The notes below the pieces were generated by a model. It searched no databases, was not told the origin of the DNA, and was given only the letters and a program-made list of their open reading frames with translations. The position numbers and the translations under genes were made by a program. A stretch of DNA of 8,020 nt, taken from NCBI GenBank assembly GCA_964410285.1, contig CAYPFR010000018.1, positions 1 through 8,020 of the forward strand, given 5' to 3'. Positions within the stretch are counted from its first letter, which is position 1. The number at the start of each line of letters is the position of its first letter. This DNA is from Fretibacter sp964410285. GTDB lineage: Bacteria; Pseudomonadota; Alphaproteobacteria; Caulobacterales; Maricaulaceae. This document shows positions 3,795-8,020 of the stretch, piece after piece.

Positions 3795-6700
3795 ATGTCG
3801 CTTTCATTCACAGGTAAAAAACGTATTCGTAAAAGCTTTGGCCGGATTCCAGAAGTGGTCCGCATGCCTAACCTAATCGAGGTTCAGAAAAGCTCATATA
3901 ACCAATTTTTGCAAAAAGACGTGGCCAAAGAAGACCGCGGCGATAAAGGCCTGAACGGCGTGTTTCGTTCGGTTTTCCCTGTGCGGGATTTCTCTGACCG
4001 TGCAGTTCTAGAATATGTCAGCTTTGAATTTGAGCCGCCAAAATTTGACGAAGAAGAATGTCAGCAGCGCGATATTACATTCGCCGCGCCGCTCAAGGTC
4101 AAGATGCGCCTTGTTGTGTTTGACATTGATGATGATACGGGCGCGCGCTCGGTTAAGGACATTAAAGAACAAGACGTCTATATGGGCGATATTCCGCTCA
4201 TGACCGATAAGGGTACATTTATTATCAACGGCACTGAGCGTGTGATCGTCTCGCAAATGCACCGTTCGCCCGGCGTGTTTTTTGACCATGACAAAGGCAA
4301 GGGTCATAGCTCTGGCAAGTTCCTCTTCTCCGCACGGATTATTCCCTACCGCGGTTCATGGCTCGATTTTGAATTTGATGCGAAAGACATTCTCTACGCG
4401 CGTATTGACCGCCGCCGTAAGTTGCCGGCCACGACGGTGCTCTATGCGCTGGGTATGTCCAAGGAAGACATTCTTGAGCAATATTATAACAGCATTGCTT
4501 ATAAATATGACAAGAAAAAAGATGGCTGGACGCTGCCCTTTAATGCCGAGGATTACCGCGGCGCTAAGCTGACCTCTGACCTGATTGACGCAAAAACCGG
4601 AGAAGTCGCCGCGCCATCTGGCCGTAAGTTGACCAAGCGCGGCGCGAAAAAACTCGCCGATGAAGGCCTTAAAACGATCTTGATCACGAATGAGAATTTG
4701 GCCGAGCGTTTCGCCGCCGAAGATATTGTCAATGTCAAAACTGGACAAATCTACGCAGAAGCGGGCGACGAGCTAACGCCGGAAGCGATTGAAAAAATCA
4801 TCGAGGCAGGCATTACAGAGCTCTCCGTGCTCAATATTGATAACATCAATGTCGGCCCGTTTATTCGTAACACTCTTGCGGCTGATAAGAACGAAGGCCG
4901 CGACGGTGCGCTCGTAGATATTTACCGCGTAATGCGTCCAGGCGAGCCGCCAACAGAAGAGGCGGCGGAAGCGCTTTTCCACAGCCTGTTTTTTGATAAT
5001 GAACGTTATGATCTTTCGGCCGTGGGCCGGGTGAAAATGAACGCCCGCCTTGATCAGGAAACGTCTGACGAGGAGCGCGTGTTGCGCAAGGAAGACTTAC
5101 TTGCGGTTGTCGATACGCTTGTGAAGCTGAAAGACGGCATTGGTACAGTTGATGATATTGATAACCTTGGTAATCGCCGCGTGCGTTCCGTTGGTGAGTT
5201 GATGGAAAACCAGTACCGCATTGGCCTGCTCCGTATGGAGCGCGCGATCAAAGAGCGCATGAGCAGCGTCGATATTGAAACTGTCATGCCGCATGACCTT
5301 ATCAATGCGAAACCTGCCGCCGCCGTGGTGCGCGAGTTCTTCGGTAGCTCCCAGCTCTCGCAATTTATGGATCAAACCAATCCGCTCTCCGAGATTACCC
5401 ATAAGCGCCGCCTGTCTGCGCTTGGGCCCGGAGGCTTGACGCGTGAGCGTGCAGGTTTTGAGGTTCGCGATGTTCACCCAACACATTACGGCCGTATTTG
5501 CCCGATTGAAACACCTGAAGGCCCGAATATTGGTTTGATTAACTCGCTGGCGACACATGCGCGGGTAAATAAATATGGCTTTATCGAAAGCCCATATCGT
5601 AAAATTTCCAAAGGTAAATTGACCGACGAAGTTGTCTATGTTTCCGCCATGGAAGAGGCCAAATATTCCGTGGCGCAGGCGAATGCCGCAATTACGGATA
5701 AGGGCGAATTGGCCGAAGAATTTGTCACTTGCCGCGTACGCGGCGATGTTGTGCCGGTTCCGCGTGAGGATGTTGATTTTATCGATGTCTCGCCCAAGCA
5801 GCTTGTCTCTGTGGCCGCCGCGCTTATCCCGTTTCTGGAAAATGACGATGCGAACCGCGCCTTGATGGGATCAAATATGATGCGTCAGGCCGTGCCGCTG
5901 CTTAAAGCTGAGGCGCCGCTTGTCGGCACAGGCATGGAGTCGGTTGTGGCGCTTGATTCCGGCGCGACTGTCGCGGCAAAACGTACGGGTATCGTCGAGC
6001 AAGTTGACGCAAAACGTATTGTTGTACGCGCGACCAAAGAAACGGATTTGAAACGGTCCGGCGTAGATATTTACAACCTTCTGAAATTCCAGCGCTCCAA
6101 CCAGTCGACCTGTATTAACCAGCGTCCTTTGGTGAAAGTCGGCGACGAAGTTAAAGTCGGCGATATTATTGCGGACGGTCCCTCAACAGACCTCGGCGAG
6201 CTCGCGCTTGGCCGGAACGTACTTGTGGCCTTCATGCCATGGAACGGATTTAACTTTGAGGATTCAATCCTTATCTCGGAACGTATTGTGACCGATGATG
6301 TCTATACATCCGTCCACCTTGAAGAGTTCTCAGTTATGGCCCGCGATACAAAGCTAGGACCTGAGGAGATCACGCGTGATATTCCAAATGTCGGCGAAGA
6401 GGCGCTGCGTAATCTTGATGAAGCCGGTATTGTGGCCGTGGGCGCGGAAGTGCACTCAGGCGATATTCTGGTTGGTAAAGTCACGCCAAAAGGCGAGTCG
6501 CCCATGACGCCAGAAGAAAAACTTCTGCGCGCGATCTTTGGCGAAAAATCATCCGATGTTCGCGATACCTCACTTAAACTACCGCCCGGCGCGTCCGGCA
6601 CAGTGGTAGAAGTACGCGTCTTTAACAGGCACGGCGTAGATAAAGACGAGCGCGCGATGCAAATCGAACGCGAAGAAATCGAAAGCCTTGGTAAGGACCG

Positions 6701-7874
6701 TGATGATGAGCTGACTATTCTTGAGCGTTCTATCTATGGTAATGTCGAGCGTATCCTGAAAGGCAAAACAGCCGTCTCTGGTCCGCGCGGTTTCCGCAAA
6801 GGCCCTATTACCGCCGAAACTCTGGGTGAGGTACCTCGCTCTGATTGGTGGCGTATTGGTCTGGACGACGAGAAAACAATCGGCGAGCTAGAAGCCCTCA
6901 AAGAGCAGTATGATAGCTCCAAGGCGCGCCTTGATGCCCGCTTTGAGGATAAGGTCGACAAATTACAGCGCGGTGACGAGCTTCCTCCCGGCGTGATGAA
7001 AATGGTCAAAGTCTTCGTCGCGGTGAAGCGTAAGCTCCAGCCCGGTGATAAAATGGCGGGTCGCCACGGCAATAAAGGGGTTATCTCCAAGATTAATCCT
7101 GTCGAAGACATGCCGTTCCTCGCCAATGGCCGTGCCGTTGATATTGTGCTGAACCCGCTTGGGGTTCCCTCGCGGATGAACGTAGGTCAAATTCTTGAAA
7201 CTCACATGGGCTGGGCCTGTGCGGGCGTCGGCGAAATGATCAATGAAGCGCTTAAGGAGTACCGCGCAGGTGGTAAGCTTGGCGAACTGAAAGAAGTCCT
7301 TGCCCATGCTTACGGCGAAGGTGAGGAACTTCCTAAGAAAGAAGCCGAGCTTGTTGAGCTTGCGGGCAATCTGACGAACGGCGTTCCGATTGGCACGCCT
7401 GTCTTTGACGGTGCGCGCGAGCCCGATATTGTCAAAATGCTGACTAAAGCTGGCTTTGCCGATAGCGGTCAGGTGACGCTCCATGACGGACGCACGGGCG
7501 AGAAGTTTACCCGCCCGGTCACCGTTGGATTTAAATATCTGCTGAAGCTGCACCACTTGGTGGATGATAAGATTCACGCCCGTTCAATCGGTCCATACTC
7601 ACTTGTCACGCAGCAGCCGCTTGGCGGTAAAGCCCAGTTCGGCGGCCAGCGCTTCGGCGAAATGGAAGTCTGGGCGCTCGAAGCTTACGGCGCGGCCTAC
7701 ACCTTGCAGGAAATGCTGACGGTGAAATCCGATGACGTGGCCGGTAGAACGAAGGTTTACGAATCTATCGTTCGTGGTGATGATGCCTTTGAAGCGGGTA
7801 TCCCGGAGAGTTTCAATGTTTTGATCAAAGAGATCAGGTCTTTGGGTCTCAATGTCGAGCTAACAAATGGCTAA
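3795..7874 (+). CDS. rpoB: DNA-directed RNA polymerase subunit beta
   Basis: RpoB forms, with RpoC, the catalytic cleft of RNA polymerase. From the ATG at 3795 it has 1359 residues, intact and in the alphaproteobacterial range. Landmarks: the lobe/protrusion motif SQMHRSPGV (153-161); the rifampicin pocket from 516, with D526, H536 and S541 matching E. coli D516, H526 and S531, all sensitive-type; the T at 528 (E. coli N518) is, as I recall, common in Alphaproteobacteria. FED (821-823) holds the acidic pair E822/D823, and KMAGRHGNKG (1086-1095) has the active-site lysines K1086 and K1094. The C-terminal motif QQPLGGKAQFGGQRFGEMEV begins at 1273. Translation may instead begin at the GTG at 3786 (three residues longer), but the Shine-Dalgarno argues against it. 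Expression probably depends on readthrough of the upstream attenuator, and rpoC follows after 106 bases. Confidence 0.98.
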   Translation: MSLSFTGKKRIRKSFGRIPEVVRMPNLIEVQKSSYNQFLQKDVAKEDRGDKGLNGVFRSVFPVRDFSDRAVLEYVSFEFEPPKFDEEECQQRDITFAAPLKVKMRLVVFDIDDDTGARSVKDIKEQDVYMGDIPLMTDKGTFIINGTERVIVSQMHRSPGVFFDHDKGKGHSSGKFLFSARIIPYRGSWLDFEFDAKDILYARIDRRRKLPATTVLYALGMSKEDILEQYYNSIAYKYDKKKDGWTLPFNAEDYRGAKLTSDLIDAKTGEVAAPSGRKLTKRGAKKLADEGLKTILITNENLAERFAAEDIVNVKTGQIYAEAGDELTPEAIEKIIEAGITELSVLNIDNINVGPFIRNTLAADKNEGRDGALVDIYRVMRPGEPPTEEAAEALFHSLFFDNERYDLSAVGRVKMNARLDQETSDEERVLRKEDLLAVVDTLVKLKDGIGTVDDIDNLGNRRVRSVGELMENQYRIGLLRMERAIKERMSSVDIETVMPHDLINAKPAAAVVREFFGSSQLSQFMDQTNPLSEITHKRRLSALGPGGLTRERAGFEVRDVHPTHYGRICPIETPEGPNIGLINSLATHARVNKYGFIESPYRKISKGKLTDEVVYVSAMEEAKYSVAQANAAITDKGELAEEFVTCRVRGDVVPVPREDVDFIDVSPKQLVSVAAALIPFLENDDANRALMGSNMMRQAVPLLKAEAPLVGTGMESVVALDSGATVAAKRTGIVEQVDAKRIVVRATKETDLKRSGVDIYNLLKFQRSNQSTCINQRPLVKVGDEVKVGDIIADGPSTDLGELALGRNVLVAFMPWNGFNFEDSILISERIVTDDVYTSVHLEEFSVMARDTKLGPEEITRDIPNVGEEALRNLDEAGIVAVGAEVHSGDILVGKVTPKGESPMTPEEKLLRAIFGEKSSDVRDTSLKLPPGASGTVVEVRVFNRHGVDKDERAMQIEREEIESLGKDRDDELTILERSIYGNVERILKGKTAVSGPRGFRKGPITAETLGEVPRSDWWRIGLDDEKTIGELEALKEQYDSSKARLDARFEDKVDKLQRGDELPPGVMKMVKVFVAVKRKLQPGDKMAGRHGNKGVISKINPVEDMPFLANGRAVDIVLNPLGVPSRMNVGQILETHMGWACAGVGEMINEALKEYRAGGKLGELKEVLAHAYGEGEELPKKEAELVELAGNLTNGVPIGTPVFDGAREPDIVKMLTKAGFADSGQVTLHDGRTGEKFTRPVTVGFKYLLKLHHLVDDKIHARSIGPYSLVTQQPLGGKAQFGGQRFGEMEVWALEAYGAAYTLQEMLTVKSDDVAGRTKVYESIVRGDDAFEAGIPESFNVLIKEIRSLGLNVELTNG

Positions 7875-7883
7875 TGGATTGGG

Positions 7884-7922
7884 GGCAGGGTGGTCATGCC
7901 GCTTTGCGCCTGCCGCGCCTGC
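7884..7922 (+). other. Hairpin and 9-base tandem repeat in the rpoB-rpoC spacer
   Basis: GGCAGG (7884-7889) pairs with CCTGCC (7909-7914). CGC-TTT-GCG (7900-7908) can stack directly under the 3' arm, leaving a 10-base bulge on the 5' side. GCGCCTGC occurs twice (7906-7913 and 7915-7922) with a 9-base period, so GCAGG could pair with either copy. No T tract follows, so termination is unlikely. RNA processing or translation tuning is possible, as is no function. The rest of the spacer shows only the rpoC ribosome binding site. Confidence 0.35.
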
Positions 7923-7980
7923 ATAAGAATTCATGGCTGATAGGTTTACGCCGTCCAGCCGAAACAAGAAGGAAAACGTT

Positions 7981-8020
7981 ATGAACCAAGAGGTCATGAA
8001 CATTTTCAACCCTGCGCAAG
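7981..8020 (+). CDS. rpoC: DNA-directed RNA polymerase subunit beta', first 13 residues (3' truncated by window)
   Basis: The frame reads MNQEVMNIFNPAQ before the window ends, matching the typical alphaproteobacterial RpoC start. The beta' subunit holds the catalytic magnesium aspartates and the clamp, which lie beyond this window. The start at 7981 is supported by AAGGA (7969-7973) seven bases upstream. An in-frame ATG at 7933 would add 16 residues (MADRFTPSSRNKKENV), but it has no convincing Shine-Dalgarno and is not expected from the family. It is the gene normally found after rpoB and is probably co-transcribed with it. Confidence 0.93.
   Translation, partial: MNQEVMNIFNPAQ

Noticed and set aside
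6963..7577. 204-codon open frame on the minus strand inside rpoB
   Set aside because: Fully antisense to the conserved catalytic part of rpoB, with no recognisable protein. Shadow frame.
1..8020. Search for mobile elements, CRISPR arrays, defence genes or an unknown gene cluster
   Set aside because: All coding sequence is accounted for by conserved translation, secretion and transcription genes in standard order. No repeats of array type, transposase or integrase were seen.

Overview
The window is a stretch of core chromosome from an alphaproteobacterium. All genes lie on the + strand: tuf (3' end) - tRNA-Trp - secE - nusG - rplK - rplA - rplJ - rplL - rpoB - rpoC (5' end). The protein sequences point to Alphaproteobacteria: the RpoB rifampicin region reads DQTNPLSEITHKRRLSALG, RpoB begins SFTGKKRIRKSFGRI, and RpoC begins MNQEVMNIFNP. 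A Caulobacterales/Maricaulales-like lineage is my guess from memory of RpoB sequences and is not proven here. Base composition looks moderate and even, with no sign of recent transfer.

Layout. 1-116 is the C-terminus of EF-Tu. 164-239 is tRNA-Trp with an encoded CCA end. 240-343 is a compact control region (possible promoter, inverted repeat, terminator-like hairpin) ending at the secE ribosome binding site. 344-1161 holds secE and nusG, 2 bases apart. 1162-1290 is the rplK leader with a long hairpin that fits an L1 translational operator. 1291-2418 holds rplK and rplA, 3 bases apart. 2419-2698 is a 280-base, highly structured leader where an L10 autoregulatory site is expected. 2699-3642 holds rplJ and rplL. 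3643-3794 carries a strong terminator-like hairpin, the expected ribosomal protein/RNA polymerase attenuator, and a second hairpin. 3795-7874 is full-length rpoB. 7875-7980 is a spacer with a hairpin and a short tandem repeat. 7981-8020 is the first 13 codons of rpoC.

How the genes work together. EF-Tu, tRNA-Trp, L11, L1, L10 and L7/L12 act in translation: the L1 stalk, the L11/L10/L12 factor-binding stalk and tRNA delivery. NusG couples RNA polymerase (beta and beta') to the ribosome or to Rho. SecE belongs to the protein translocation channel. The spacers hold the hairpins expected for separate control of L11-L1, L10-L12 and RNA polymerase.

I found no mobile element, CRISPR array, defence cassette or unknown gene. 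The points worth a second look are all in non-coding RNA structure: mutually exclusive pairings and a duplicated hairpin in the rplJ leader, and an overlapping promoter/terminator arrangement before secE.
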